Positions 24,344-32,381 of a stretch of 64,000 bases of DNA are shown here, in pieces. Each line of letters begins with the position of its first letter. Within the stretch, counting starts at the first letter, position 1. Made by a program: the position numbers and the translations under genes. Origin of the DNA: DASUBV01 sp963725175. Its GTDB lineage: Bacteria > Actinomycetota > Actinomycetes > Streptosporangiales > Streptosporangiaceae. Under the pieces are notes generated by a model, which saw only the letters and a program-made list of their open reading frames with translations, searched no databases and was not told the origin of the DNA. The stretch covers positions 5,952,001 to 6,016,000 of the forward strand of contig CAVRXH010000006.1 in the NCBI GenBank assembly GCA_963725175.1. The letters are read 5' to 3'.

Positions 24344-24485
24344 CTCAGCGGACGCCCTGAAGATCGTGCGGAAACCTGGTCAGCATCGCGCAATCCCCTA
24401 GATGCGGCATCGGGGCGAACGTAGCACGGCCGGGGTCCAGGCAGATGAATGACTTCGCCGCGCGTGCCGTTGCCAGTCGAGGAGA

Positions 24486-24496
24486 ATACTCAGTAT
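24486..24496. promoter_or_regulatory. Candidate PadR operator
   Basis: ATACT-C-AGTAT is a perfect palindrome 34 bp before the PadR start. It is followed by a CTCG-N9-CGAG inverted pair (24502-24518). PadR proteins typically bind ATACT/AGTAT-like sites at their own promoters. Confidence 0.5.
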
Positions 24497-24529
24497 GCTA
24501 CTCGGCATGCTATCGAGAGTGGCCAGTTC

Positions 24530-25120
24530 ATGAGCGTGCGGCACGCGATGCTCGCGCTGCTGAGCGAGGGGCCTAAGTACGGGCTGCGACTCCGCGAGGA
24601 GTTCGAGGAGCGCACGGGCGAGGTCTGGCCGCTGAACGTGGGCCAGGTGTACACCACGCTGCAGCGGCTGGAGCGCGATGGCCTGGTCGAGTCCGACGGG
24701 ACCGGCGAGGACGGCCCGCAGAAGGTCTTCCGGATCACCGCCGATGGCGAGCGGGAGCTGGCCTGGTGGCTGCGCACGCCGCCCGACCTGAGCTCGCCGC
24801 CGCGCGACGAGCTCGTGATGAAGGTGCTGATCGCCCTGCGGGTGCCTGGTGCCGATCCGCATGAGGTCATCCAGGCGCACCGGCGCTACCTGATGCAGCT
24901 CATGCAGCAATGGACGCGGATCAAGGAAGACGAAGCCGGCGGCCTGGGCCTGGCGCTGGCGGTCGACGCCGAGCTGCTCCGGCTTGACTCGGTGATCAGG
25001 TGGCTGGACGTCGCAGATACCCGCATCAAGCGGGCTGGCGCCGGCGCCTTCGCACCCGAGCCCGAGCAAGGCCAAGCGCCGCTGCCACGGCACCGGCGGG
25101 AACTGAGGATGCCCAGATGA
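24530..25120 (+). CDS. PadR-family transcriptional regulator
   Basis: A 196-residue regulator. The winged helix occupies the first 85 residues: MSVRHAMLALLSEGPKYGLR, then VGQVYTTLQRLERDGLVES and the wing around KVFRITADGERE. A C-terminal Vir/PadR-C helical domain (about 95-175) mediates dimerisation. The ATG at 24530 gives the canonical PadR start; a longer upstream frame lacks conserved sequence. It overlaps the ABC ATPase gene by four bases (ATGA). The arrangement PadR-ATPase-permease is a common self-regulated efflux operon induced by peptide antibiotics or other membrane-active compounds. Confidence 0.88.
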   Translation: MSVRHAMLALLSEGPKYGLRLREEFEERTGEVWPLNVGQVYTTLQRLERDGLVESDGTGEDGPQKVFRITADGERELAWWLRTPPDLSSPPRDELVMKVLIALRVPGADPHEVIQAHRRYLMQLMQQWTRIKEDEAGGLGLALAVDAELLRLDSVIRWLDVADTRIKRAGAGAFAPEPEQGQAPLPRHRRELRMPR

Positions 25121-25842
25121 AGTCGCTAGAGCTGCACCAGGTGTCCAAGTCCTACGGGCAGGGCACCGCCGAGGTACACGCCCTCCGCGGCGTCAGCCTG
25201 TCGGCCGACGAGGGCGCGATGGTCGCGGTCATGGGGCCGAGCGGGTCGGGCAAGAGCACGCTGCTCACCATCGCGGGGACGCTGGAGGAGCCGACAAGCG
25301 GCGAGGTGCTGATCGCCGGGCAGGCCGTCGCGGGCATGTCCCGCAACGCCAGGGCGCGGCTGCGGCGGCGCGCCATCGGGTACGTGTTCCAGGACTTCAA
25401 CCTGCTGCCCGGGCTGACCGCCGCCGAGAACGTGGCGCTGCCGCTCGAGCTGGACGGCATGCCCGCCCGCAGGGCAGGGGTCGCCGGCCGCGAGGCGCTG
25501 GAGCGTCTCGGCCTGGGCGAACGGGCCGCGCACTACCCCGACCAGCTCTCCGGCGGAGAACGGCAGCGGGTGGCGATCGCCCGCGCGATGGTGGGCGAGC
25601 GGAAGCTGCTGCTCGCCGACGAGCCCTCGGGCGCGCTGGACTCGGTCAACGGCGAGGCGGTGATGCGCCTGCTGCACACCGCGTGCAAGGAAGGCGGGAT
25701 GACCGCGGTGGTGGTGACCCACGACGCGCAGCTCGCCGCGTGGGCCGACCGGGTGATGTTCCTGCGGGACGGCCGGGTGACCGACCAGACCGCCCCGGCA
25801 CCGGGACCTGAGTCGCTGCTCGCACCGGGGGACGCGCGATGA
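25117..25842 (+). CDS. ABC transporter ATP-binding protein (MacB/LolD type)
   Basis: A 241-residue ATPase with Walker A GPSGSGKST (about 40-48), Q-loop YVFQDFNLLPGL, signature LSGGERQRVAIARAM, Walker B LLLADEPSGALD and the H-loop VVVTHD. These match the MacB/LolD/FtsE group that works with FtsX-type permeases. It energises mechanotransmission or efflux by the following 846-residue permease. It overlaps both neighbours by four bases, so all three genes are translationally coupled. Confidence 0.92.
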   Translation: MKSLELHQVSKSYGQGTAEVHALRGVSLSADEGAMVAVMGPSGSGKSTLLTIAGTLEEPTSGEVLIAGQAVAGMSRNARARLRRRAIGYVFQDFNLLPGLTAAENVALPLELDGMPARRAGVAGREALERLGLGERAAHYPDQLSGGERQRVAIARAMVGERKLLLADEPSGALDSVNGEAVMRLLHTACKEGGMTAVVVTHDAQLAAWADRVMFLRDGRVTDQTAPAPGPESLLAPGDAR

Positions 25843-28379
25843 GCACGGGTCTGCGGGAACGGCCAGCCGCCGGGAGGGCGCCGAACGGGGGCGCTCCCGC
25901 CCGCCGCGCGGTCATCCGCTGGGGAGTGCGGCTGCTGCGCCGCGAGTGGCGGCAGCAGCTGCTGATCCTGGGGCTGATCACGGTCGCGGTGGCGGCCGCG
26001 GTCGTCGCCTCGGCGGTCGCGACCGATACCCCGGCCCCGATAGCCGGGGTGCTCGGCACCGCGCAGGATGCCGCCACGCTCACCGGCACGCCCGCGAAGA
26101 TCAGTGCCGGGATCAGCGACCTCGCAAGCCGCTACGGCAGGACCGACGTCATCGAGAACGAGGCCGTGCCGATCCCCGGCACCCGCCGCACGTTCGACCT
26201 GCGGGCGCAGAATCCGCGCGGGCCGTTCGGCCGCCCGATGCTGTCCCTGGCCAGCGGTCATTACCCGGCCACGGCGGACCAGATCGCGGTGACCAGCGGC
26301 GTCGCCGCCGACTTCGGGCTCAGCACCGGCCGCGGCTGGACCATCGCCGGCAAGACCTGGAAAGTGACCGGCATCGTCCAGAACCCGCAGAACCTGCTGG
26401 ACGAGTTTGCCCTGGTCATGCCCGGCCAGGTCGCCGCGCCTGACAACGTCACGGTCCTGTTCAGCGCTCCGGGCCAGACCGCGCAGGGCATCCAGGCGGC
26501 CACCGGCATCGACGTCACCACCGCCCAGACGGTGGCGAACGCCAACGTGATCAACCCCCAGACGATCTCGATCTCGGCCGCCGTCCTGGGCATGCTGCTG
26601 ATCGCGCTCGTCGGAATCGGCGGCTTCACGGTCCTGGCGCAGCGCAGGCTGAGGGCGATCGGCATGCTCGCCGCCCAGGGCGCGACGCCGCGGCACATCG
26701 GGCTCGTCGTCAGGGCCAACGGCGCCGCGACCGGCGTCGCGGGCGCGGTGGCCGGCTTCGTGCTCGGCTTCCTCGCCTGGCTCGCTTACCGCCCGCAGGC
26801 CGAGCAGAGCGCACATCACCTGATGGGCGTGTTCCAGCTGCCGTGGACCGTCATCGGCATCTCCATGGCCCTCGCGGTCATCGCCACCTACTTCGCCGCC
26901 TCCCGGCCGGCGAGGGCCATCGCCGGAGCCTCCATCGTGGCGGCGCTGGCCGGCCGCCCGCCCGCGACGAAGAAGACCGGCCACCTCGCGGTCCCCGTCG
27001 GCCTTGGCTTCCTCGTCGTGGCCTTCCTCCTGCTCGGCGCCGCCGGCGCCATCGGCACCGGGGGCGGCGACCAGAGCGGCCATATCCGCGAGCTCGTCCT
27101 CGGCTTCCTGGTGCTCGCGGTCGCCATCGTGCTGCTCGCCCCGGCCTGCCTGGTGGTCCTCGCCGCCGCCGGACGGCGGGCACCCATATCGGTGCGGCTC
27201 GCCCTGCGGGACCTCGCGCGCTACCGGGCACGATCGGGCCCGGCGCTGGCGGCGATCAGCCTCAGCACCCTGATCGCGGTCATCATCTGCGTGGCCAGCG
27301 CCGCCCGGCTGGACAACGTCCTCGACTATGCCGGCCCGAGCCTGACCTCCAGCCAGCTCATCGTCTACGCCCCGGCCAGCGGGATGGGCAAGCAACCGGG
27401 CGGCCCGCCAGGGCCGAGCACCGCCCCGCCGGTCAGCATGGCGAAAGCGCGGCAGGTCGCCGGCCAGATCGCCGCCGGCCTCGGCACCACTCGCATGATC
27501 ACGCTGGAGTCGACCAGCGCGTGCGTGCGGCACGCCGGGGCCGGGCGGCAATGGGACGGTGCGGTCTACGTGGCCACCCCGCAGCTGCTCAGCGCGTTCG
27601 GCATCAGGCAGTCGCAGGTCAGTCCCGACGCCGACCTGCTCACGATGCGCCCAGGCCTGTCCACCATGAGCCTGATGCAGCTCGCCACCGGCCCGTCGTG
27701 CGGCGGGAACCCCGGCAGCGGCAACCCCTTCGCCTGTCCGCCGGGCTCGTGTGTGAGCAGCCCGCCGATCCAGGAGTTCAGCCAGCTCCCGTCCGGCGTC
27801 TCCGCGCCGAACACGGTGATCACGCAGCACGCGATCACCGCGCTCCGCCTGCAGAGGTCGGTCACCACGGACGGCTGGCTCATCACCGCGCCGCGCGACC
27901 TCACCGCCGCGCAGATCGCCAGGGCGCAGCAGCTCGCGGCCGGAGCGTCCGGGATGAGCGTCGAGACCCGCAACAGCATCCCGTCGCTGGCCCAGATCAT
28001 CGACGCGGCCACGATCTTCGGCATCGTTCTCGCGCTCGGCATCCTCGGCATGAGCGTGGGCCTGGTCCGCAGCGAGGCGGCCGGCGACCTGCGGACGCTC
28101 ACCGCCGCGGGCGCGGCCCCCGCCACCCGCCGCACCATCACCGCGGCCACCGCCGGGGCGCTCGCCTTCACCGGGGCCGTGATCGGCATCGCCGGCGGCT
28201 ACCTGGCGGCGATCGGCTTCTTCCGGAGCAACCAGCTAGACGGCCTGTCCTCGCTATCCAGCATCCCGGTGACCAACCTGCTGGTGATCCTCGTCGGCAT
28301 GCCGCTGGCCGCCGTGGTCATCGGCTGGCTGACCGCGGGCCGCGAGCCGGCCAGCATGTCCCGCCAGCCCCTCGAATAA
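25839..28379 (+). CDS. FtsX-like ABC permease
   Basis: An 846-residue membrane protein with two FtsX/MacB-type permease cores. After one N-terminal helix (LLILGLITVAVAAAVVASA) there is an extracellular domain of about 170 residues. Three helices follow near 240-370 (AVLGMLLIALVGIGGFTVLA and on), then two more around 385-440. A second extracellular domain (about 490-720) precedes a final set of three helices. This is the ten-helix architecture of actinobacterial permeases in antibiotic-sensing or lipoprotein-export systems. It forms the exporter with the upstream ATPase; the cargo is unknown. Confidence 0.88.
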   Translation: MSTGLRERPAAGRAPNGGAPARRAVIRWGVRLLRREWRQQLLILGLITVAVAAAVVASAVATDTPAPIAGVLGTAQDAATLTGTPAKISAGISDLASRYGRTDVIENEAVPIPGTRRTFDLRAQNPRGPFGRPMLSLASGHYPATADQIAVTSGVAADFGLSTGRGWTIAGKTWKVTGIVQNPQNLLDEFALVMPGQVAAPDNVTVLFSAPGQTAQGIQAATGIDVTTAQTVANANVINPQTISISAAVLGMLLIALVGIGGFTVLAQRRLRAIGMLAAQGATPRHIGLVVRANGAATGVAGAVAGFVLGFLAWLAYRPQAEQSAHHLMGVFQLPWTVIGISMALAVIATYFAASRPARAIAGASIVAALAGRPPATKKTGHLAVPVGLGFLVVAFLLLGAAGAIGTGGGDQSGHIRELVLGFLVLAVAIVLLAPACLVVLAAAGRRAPISVRLALRDLARYRARSGPALAAISLSTLIAVIICVASAARLDNVLDYAGPSLTSSQLIVYAPASGMGKQPGGPPGPSTAPPVSMAKARQVAGQIAAGLGTTRMITLESTSACVRHAGAGRQWDGAVYVATPQLLSAFGIRQSQVSPDADLLTMRPGLSTMSLMQLATGPSCGGNPGSGNPFACPPGSCVSSPPIQEFSQLPSGVSAPNTVITQHAITALRLQRSVTTDGWLITAPRDLTAAQIARAQQLAAGASGMSVETRNSIPSLAQIIDAATIFGIVLALGILGMSVGLVRSEAAGDLRTLTAAGAAPATRRTITAATAGALAFTGAVIGIAGGYLAAIGFFRSNQLDGLSSLSSIPVTNLLVILVGMPLAAVVIGWLTAGREPASMSRQPLE

Positions 28380-28409
28380 CCGAGGCCGGACTGGCCGATC
28401 GTGCCAGCC

Positions 28410-29129
28410 TTAGCCGCCGAGCTGGCTCGAGCCGGGCATCTTGACGGTACGGGCCACGAGGAAGACCGGCTTGCGGTCGGCGTCGTGTGCCTGGTCCCAG
28501 TCCGGCGCCGGCAGCGGCTCAGCCATCTGGTCCAGCCACAGGTCGTGCCGCCGGAGCGTGTTGAGGTAGGTCGACAGCATCCGGTGACTGGCGCCCACCT
28601 GGCGGCGCAGCGTGGACAGGGCGTCCTGCGCCGTCCAGTGCCCTTCGTCGTAGTAGCTTCCCGCCGTTGGCCAGGAGCCCGAGACGTCCTTCCCGCCGGC
28701 GAAGCACGGGTGCAGGATCGAGAAGACGAACCGCCCGCGTGGCCGCAGCGCGGCGCTGACAGCCGCGATCGCGCCGTCGAGGTCGTCAATGTCGGAGAGC
28801 CCGAAACTGCAGGTCGCCACGTCGAACGGGGCCTTGCTCGGGAGCCCGGATGTCACGTCGGCGTGGATATAGCGGATGCCGCGCGGCTCGTCCCGCTCAG
28901 CTTCCCCGGCTTTCCTGAGCAGGTTCCCGGAGATATCAATCCCCACGACTTCCGCGCCGCGTCTGGACAGCTCGCGGGTGATCCGGCCGTGCCCGCAGGC
29001 GACATCCAGTACCCGCAGGCCATCGACCGGCCCCACGAGGTCGAGAAGGGCAACGGACACCGAATCGTCCGTGACGTCGAACCCGCTGATGTAGAAGTCC
29101 GCGACCGCGTCATACCTGGCCAGCACCAT
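28410..29129 (-). CDS. Class I SAM-dependent methyltransferase
   Basis: A 239-residue methyltransferase. SAM motif I is LRVLDVACGHGRITRELSRR (about 38-57), followed by the acidic VVGIDIS, and motif IV FDVATCSFGLSDIDDLDGA. A C-terminal insertion around FSILHPCFAGGKD is typical of the ubiquinone/menaquinone-like (UbiE-type) small-molecule methyltransferases. The substrate is not evident. It is divergent from the alpha/beta hydrolase gene with about 130 bases between them. Confidence 0.85.
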   Translation of the reverse strand: MVLARYDAVADFYISGFDVTDDSVSVALLDLVGPVDGLRVLDVACGHGRITRELSRRGAEVVGIDISGNLLRKAGEAERDEPRGIRYIHADVTSGLPSKAPFDVATCSFGLSDIDDLDGAIAAVSAALRPRGRFVFSILHPCFAGGKDVSGSWPTAGSYYDEGHWTAQDALSTLRRQVGASHRMLSTYLNTLRRHDLWLDQMAEPLPAPDWDQAHDADRKPVFLVARTVKMPGSSQLGG

Positions 29130-29263
29130 GCCCCGACTCTAGGTAGCCGGTCCTCCTGGCCGGCGCGGATTCGCAGTGAGCGGATTCTTGCTGGCCGGCT
29201 GGGAGGTCGGTGCTGAGGGTGCCCCAGGTGCCCTGCTGGGTGACGGCCCCGACCGGTGCTGTC

Positions 29264-30205
29264 GTGAATACTGGAGCGGTGCCTGGCGGTTCCCCTGCGG
29301 TTGACGGCGAAGTCATCGCGGCCGGGGGAGTGAAGCAGTTCGTGCGCCGTCTGGGCGACCCGGCCCTGCCGACGCTGATCGTGGTGCACGGCGGTCCGAC
29401 CTGGGACCACTCTTACCTGCTGCCCGCCGTCGCGGAGCTTGCCGACCTTGCTCACGTCGTGCTGTTCGACCTGCGCGGCTGCGGCCGGAGTTCCCGTACG
29501 CCGCCGGCGGGTGACCTTCCGGTGGCCGCCCTGCAGCCCGACCTGGTGGCCGACGATGTCGCCGCGCTAGCCCGGCGCTACGGCGCGGACCCCGCGGCCC
29601 GCGTGGATGTGCTCGGCTTCTCCTACGGCGGGCGGGTCGCCATGCGCGTAGTGGATCAGTATCCCGGCCTCGTCCGCCGGCTGATCCTGGCCTCCACCAC
29701 GGCCTACCAGGACTATCAGGCCGACCTGGAGGCGTCCGCCGACTATCGGGCCCGCGCCGCGCTGAGCACGCCCGTCGCGTGGGACGACCCGGCGCTGACC
29801 GGCCCGAAGGCGGAGGACGGCGCGTTCAGCCGGGCGATGGCCTACGCCAGCGCGCCCTACGACATCTGGCACCTGGAACGGATGCGCGACTGGCACCGGG
29901 TTCTGGACCAGGTCCGGTTCAGCAGTGACTGGAACGCCCCCTACGCGGATGGCCAGCTCCGGCCCGGAGCACCCGACGACGCCGAACGCATCCTGCGTGA
30001 CTGGGCCAGGCCCGTGCTCATCGTGCACGGCCGCCGGGAAATGACCTTCCCGGTCAGCGTCGCCCGGCGGCTGCACACCGCGCTGCCCGCCAGCACCCTC
30101 GCCGAGATCCCCGGCGCCGCGCACATGGCGCACTTCGACAACCCCGGCGCCTGGCTGGCCGCCATCCGCGCCTTCCTCAGCCTCCCCGAGCCGCTCGGGC
30201 GCTGA
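29264..30205 (+). CDS. Alpha/beta hydrolase, proline iminopeptidase-like
   Basis: A 313-residue hydrolase from the GTG at 29264. VVHGGPTWDHSYLL forms the oxyanion region (HGGP as in proline iminopeptidases), the nucleophile is S120 in LGFSYGGR, and the histidine lies in GAAHMAHFDNP. The catalytic-acid position reads HGRREM rather than the usual GRxD, so a glutamate probably replaces the aspartate. The family cleaves N-terminal proline or related amides and esters. The start is uncertain: the frame is open to 29210, but a decayed copy at 22812 shares the DNA around this GTG. Confidence 0.83.
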   Translation: MNTGAVPGGSPAVDGEVIAAGGVKQFVRRLGDPALPTLIVVHGGPTWDHSYLLPAVAELADLAHVVLFDLRGCGRSSRTPPAGDLPVAALQPDLVADDVAALARRYGADPAARVDVLGFSYGGRVAMRVVDQYPGLVRRLILASTTAYQDYQADLEASADYRARAALSTPVAWDDPALTGPKAEDGAFSRAMAYASAPYDIWHLERMRDWHRVLDQVRFSSDWNAPYADGQLRPGAPDDAERILRDWARPVLIVHGRREMTFPVSVARRLHTALPASTLAEIPGAAHMAHFDNPGAWLAAIRAFLSLPEPLGR

Positions 30206-30235
30206 GGCTATGCGCGCGTGCCACGAGCTCGCCGT

Positions 30236-31141
30236 TCAGCCCCGGTACGCCACCGTCACGTAGTCCGACGACTTCGCCCCATAGCTGGACCCGGTCACGT
30301 ACACCCTGGTACCGGCCGGGCTGACCGCCACCGTGTAGGCGAAGTCGTGGCTGTTGCCCGGCCCCTGGTAGCGGGCCGCCCACAGTCGCGCCCCGGTCGC
30401 CGCGCTGTACGCCACCGTCGCGTAGTCAGACGACTTCGCCGCCTGGCTGCGCCCGGTGACGAACACCCTGGTCCCGCCCCGGCTGACCGCGATGGCGTTA
30501 GGGCTGTCGTAGCCGTACTTGCCGGCGCCGTTGTAGCGGGCCGCCCACAGCCGAGCGCCGGTCGCGGCGCGGTACGCCACCGTGGCGTAGTCAGTCGACG
30601 TTGACCCGTCGCTGGACCCGGTGACATACACCCTGTTCCCGCCGGGGCTGACCGCCACGGCGGAGGCGTAGTCGTTGCCGTTGGCCGGGCCGTTGTACCT
30701 GGCCACCCATAGCCGCGCGCCGGTCGCGGCGTTATAGGCCACCGTCGCGAAGTCAGCCGACGCTGGCCCCTGCCTGGATCCGGTGACGTAGACCGTGGCC
30801 CCGTCCGGGCTCACCGCCAGGGCGGCAGCGGTGCCGTCGCGGTAGCGCGCCGTCCACAGCCGCGCGCCGGTCGCGGCGCTGTACGCCACCGTCGCGTAAC
30901 CAGTCGGCGTCGCCTGGCTGGACCCGGTCACGTATACCCGGAGCCCGCCCGGGCCGACCGCCAAGGCGGTGGCGGTCCCGTTGCGGTGGCGCGCCAGCCA
31001 TAGCCGCGCGCCGCCCGCAGGAACCGGCCGGCCGGCCGCTCCCTCGGCGGCACCCGATGCGGCCAGAGCCGATGCCGCCAGCGCCATACCTAACGCCGCC
31101 GCGCACAATCCGCGCGCCACGTTCCCGCCCATCGGAGTCAT
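30236..31141 (-). CDS. Secreted beta-propeller protein with SBBP/PQQ-like repeats
   Basis: A 301-residue exported protein. A signal peptide (about 1-30, ending ALAASGAAEG) is followed by five repeats of about 52 residues. Each repeat contains ATGARLWxARY, an AxAVSPxGxxVYVTGSS strand pair and DYATVAY. This is the pattern of SBBP/PQQ-like beta-propeller blades. At DNA level the repeats are similar enough to allow recombination, so blade number may vary between strains. Five blades may be incomplete for a closed propeller, or two copies may assemble. No enzymatic residues are apparent; a surface binding role is likely. Confidence 0.75.
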   Translation of the reverse strand: MTPMGGNVARGLCAAALGMALAASALAASGAAEGAAGRPVPAGGARLWLARHRNGTATALAVGPGGLRVYVTGSSQATPTGYATVAYSAATGARLWTARYRDGTAAALAVSPDGATVYVTGSRQGPASADFATVAYNAATGARLWVARYNGPANGNDYASAVAVSPGGNRVYVTGSSDGSTSTDYATVAYRAATGARLWAARYNGAGKYGYDSPNAIAVSRGGTRVFVTGRSQAAKSSDYATVAYSAATGARLWAARYQGPGNSHDFAYTVAVSPAGTRVYVTGSSYGAKSSDYVTVAYRG

Positions 31142-31467
31142 TCCCCTCGTGAGGCCAGGCGCCCGGGAACCGCGCCCAGGGCTGGCGCGCGACGTCTGCC
31201 GTCCGGGAGAACCACCGGCCTGGAATCGCCGTCACCTGCGCTGACGACCCCCGGCCGCACCGGCCGGGTTTACCAGCTCGCGCTACCAGCGTCGCACAAC
31301 CACCGCGACCGCGCTGCCTCCCGCCATGCCTGCCGACGGCGCCTAGTCCTGCAATTCGGTCAGCAGGGCCGAGTCTGTCGGCAACGTGCCGGGACAGCGC
31401 GGCGGCACATGCGGCGGTCGGCCGTTGGAGTAGTGGGAAAGTGGCCGCCGAGGCCTACTCTGGTGTC
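31142..31467. other. Intergenic region between the propeller gene and vapB
   Basis: No gene is visible in these 326 bases. The right end carries TACTCT (31456-31461), a good -10 hexamer exactly six bases before the vapB-like ATG, suggesting a leaderless promoter. Nothing else stands out. Confidence 0.5.
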
Positions 31468-31698
31468 ATGACGATGACTGTCCACCTGCACGGCGATTTG
31501 GCTGCCGCGCTGGAGGCCGAGGCCGCCCGCCGCGGCCAGAGCCCCGAGCAGGTCGCCGCCGACCTGCTCGCTGAGCGGCTGCCGCCCGGCGGGAAGCGCC
31601 GCCGCAGGCTCGCCTTCGCTGGGGTCGGCGAGTCCGCCTCCGGCCGGTCAGCCTCCGAGGCTGACCGGATGCTGGCCGAGGGGTTCGGGCGCGACTAG
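31468..31698 (+). CDS. VapB-like antitoxin (orphaned)
   Basis: A 76-residue protein. The N-terminal TVHLHGDLAAALEAEAARRG followed by SPEQVAADLLAERLP is the strand-helix-helix of a ribbon-helix-helix antitoxin. The basic middle (GGKRRRR) and C-terminal helix with ASEADRMLAEGFGRD would bind a PIN-domain toxin. The stop codon is immediately followed by a GTG opening LIVDTGPLVAAA, the N-terminus of a VapC toxin that is then cut off. The antitoxin is therefore intact but its toxin is not. The ATG at 31468 lies six bases after a -10-like TACTCT. ATG 31474 is an alternative. Confidence 0.7.
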   Translation: MTMTVHLHGDLAAALEAEAARRGQSPEQVAADLLAERLPPGGKRRRRLAFAGVGESASGRSASEADRMLAEGFGRD

Positions 31699-31806
31699 GT
31701 GCTGATCGTGGACACCGGGCCACTGGTCGCGGCGGCCGGTCTCCACATTCGGAGACCGGCCTTAAACCCGGACTGTGCGTGGGCGGTACTGGGATTGAAC
31801 CAGTGA
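31699..31806 (+). pseudogene. Truncated VapC (PIN-domain) toxin stub
   Basis: The GTG directly after the vapB-like stop begins VLIVDTGPLVAAA, the same N-terminal PIN strand with catalytic Asp as the intact toxin at 35625 (LIVDTGPLVAY). Homology ends after about 13 codons at a 9-bp-stem hairpin, and the frame then runs into the antisense of tRNA-Val and stops. More than 100 residues, including the remaining acidic residues, are missing. Confidence 0.7.
31736..31759 (-). terminator. Hairpin downstream of the Gly-Cys-Val tRNA cluster
   Basis: A perfect 9-bp stem (31736-31744 with 31751-31759, CCGGTCTCC/GGAGACCGG) with a six-base loop lies 20 bases beyond the 3' end of tRNA-Val. It is well placed to end the leftward tRNA transcript, though there is no T tract. 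Confidence 0.5.
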
Positions 31807-31851
31807 CCCCTACCGTGTCAGGGTAGTGCTCTCCCGCTGAGCTAACCGCCC
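31780..31851 (-). tRNA. tRNA-Val (GAC)
   Basis: A 72-nt cloverleaf. The acceptor arms GGGCGGT/ACCGCCC pair, the D-arm is AGCTCAGCGGGAGAGC, the anticodon arm CTACC-CTGACAC-GGTAG has anticodon GAC, and the T-arm CTGGTTCAATCCCAG is intact. CCA is not encoded. It is the last gene of a Gly-Cys-Val cluster read leftward, an order common in actinomycetes. Confidence 0.95.
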
Positions 31852-31855
31852 GCAG

Positions 31856-31927
31856 AGGCGGAAGCGGGAATCGAACCCGCGTAAGGGGCTTTGCAGGCCC
31901 CTGCCTAAGCCACTCGGCCATTCCGCC
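31856..31927 (-). tRNA. tRNA-Cys (GCA)
   Basis: The acceptor arms GGCGGAA/TTCCGCC pair, the anticodon arm GGGGC-CTGCAAA-GCCCC has anticodon GCA, and the T-arm GCGGGTTCGATTCCCGC is intact. It lies four bases from tRNA-Val. CCA is not encoded. Confidence 0.95.
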
Positions 31928-32008
31928 ACAAGCCGCCCCGGGGAGCTGGCCTGAGTATCTCTGAGCCGTACTGGCCGTCGACTCGCGAGACGGCTTCCGG
32001 CGCTTCCG

Positions 32009-32081
32009 AGCGGACGACGGGATTCGAACCCGCGACCCTCACCTTGGCAAGGTGATGCTCTACCAACTGAGCCACGTCCGC
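32009..32081 (-). tRNA. tRNA-Gly (GCC)
   Basis: A 73-nt cloverleaf. The acceptor arms GCGGACG/CGTCCGC pair, the D-arm is GGCTCAGTTGGTAGAGC, the anticodon arm CACC-TTGCCAA-GGTG has anticodon GCC, and the T-arm GCGGGTTCGAATCCCGT is intact. It is the first gene of the leftward cluster. Confidence 0.95.
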
Positions 32082-32363
32082 GTACTGCCAGCCGCTCCGG
32101 GCTGGCCCGGAGTACCACTGGCGTGCGTTCAGAACTGTAGCCGATCCTGACCGGCCCGCAAACTCGGCTGGGCCAGGGGACCCGCGACCAGGGCGGGCAG
32201 ACGGGGCATGCAGGGCGGTCGCCGCGCGTCAGGCCCGTTTCGTCCCAATTCCCTTCCCTGCCCCGCCCGCCGGGCCAGCGTCCCCGGAGCGAGCGCCGCA
32301 GCGACAGCGAACCTAGGTGCCAGGCCAGCAATCACGGCCCCCATCGCGGGAACTTATGCCCGG

Positions 32364-32381
32364 ATGGGAGGCTGCTCCCAT
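32364..32381 (+). promoter_or_regulatory. Hairpin covering the hutH ribosome site and start codon
   Basis: ATGGGAG-GCTG-CTCCCAT is a perfect 7-bp stem with a four-base loop. The left arm holds the only Shine-Dalgarno-like GGGAGG; the right arm includes the first two bases of the hutH ATG. In RNA this would hide the ribosome site, a possible translational control. The same bases could simply be a strong SD next to its complement by chance. Confidence 0.45.

Noticed and set aside
25533..27830. 765-codon leftward frame opposite the ABC transporter genes
   Set aside because: Low-complexity D/R/G/A composition typical of antisense frames; the rightward ATPase and permease have clear motifs and coupling.
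31466..31921. Leftward frame starting MAEWLRQGPAKPLTRVRFP
   Set aside because: This is the well-known false translation of tRNA genes; the DNA encodes tRNA-Cys and tRNA-Val here.
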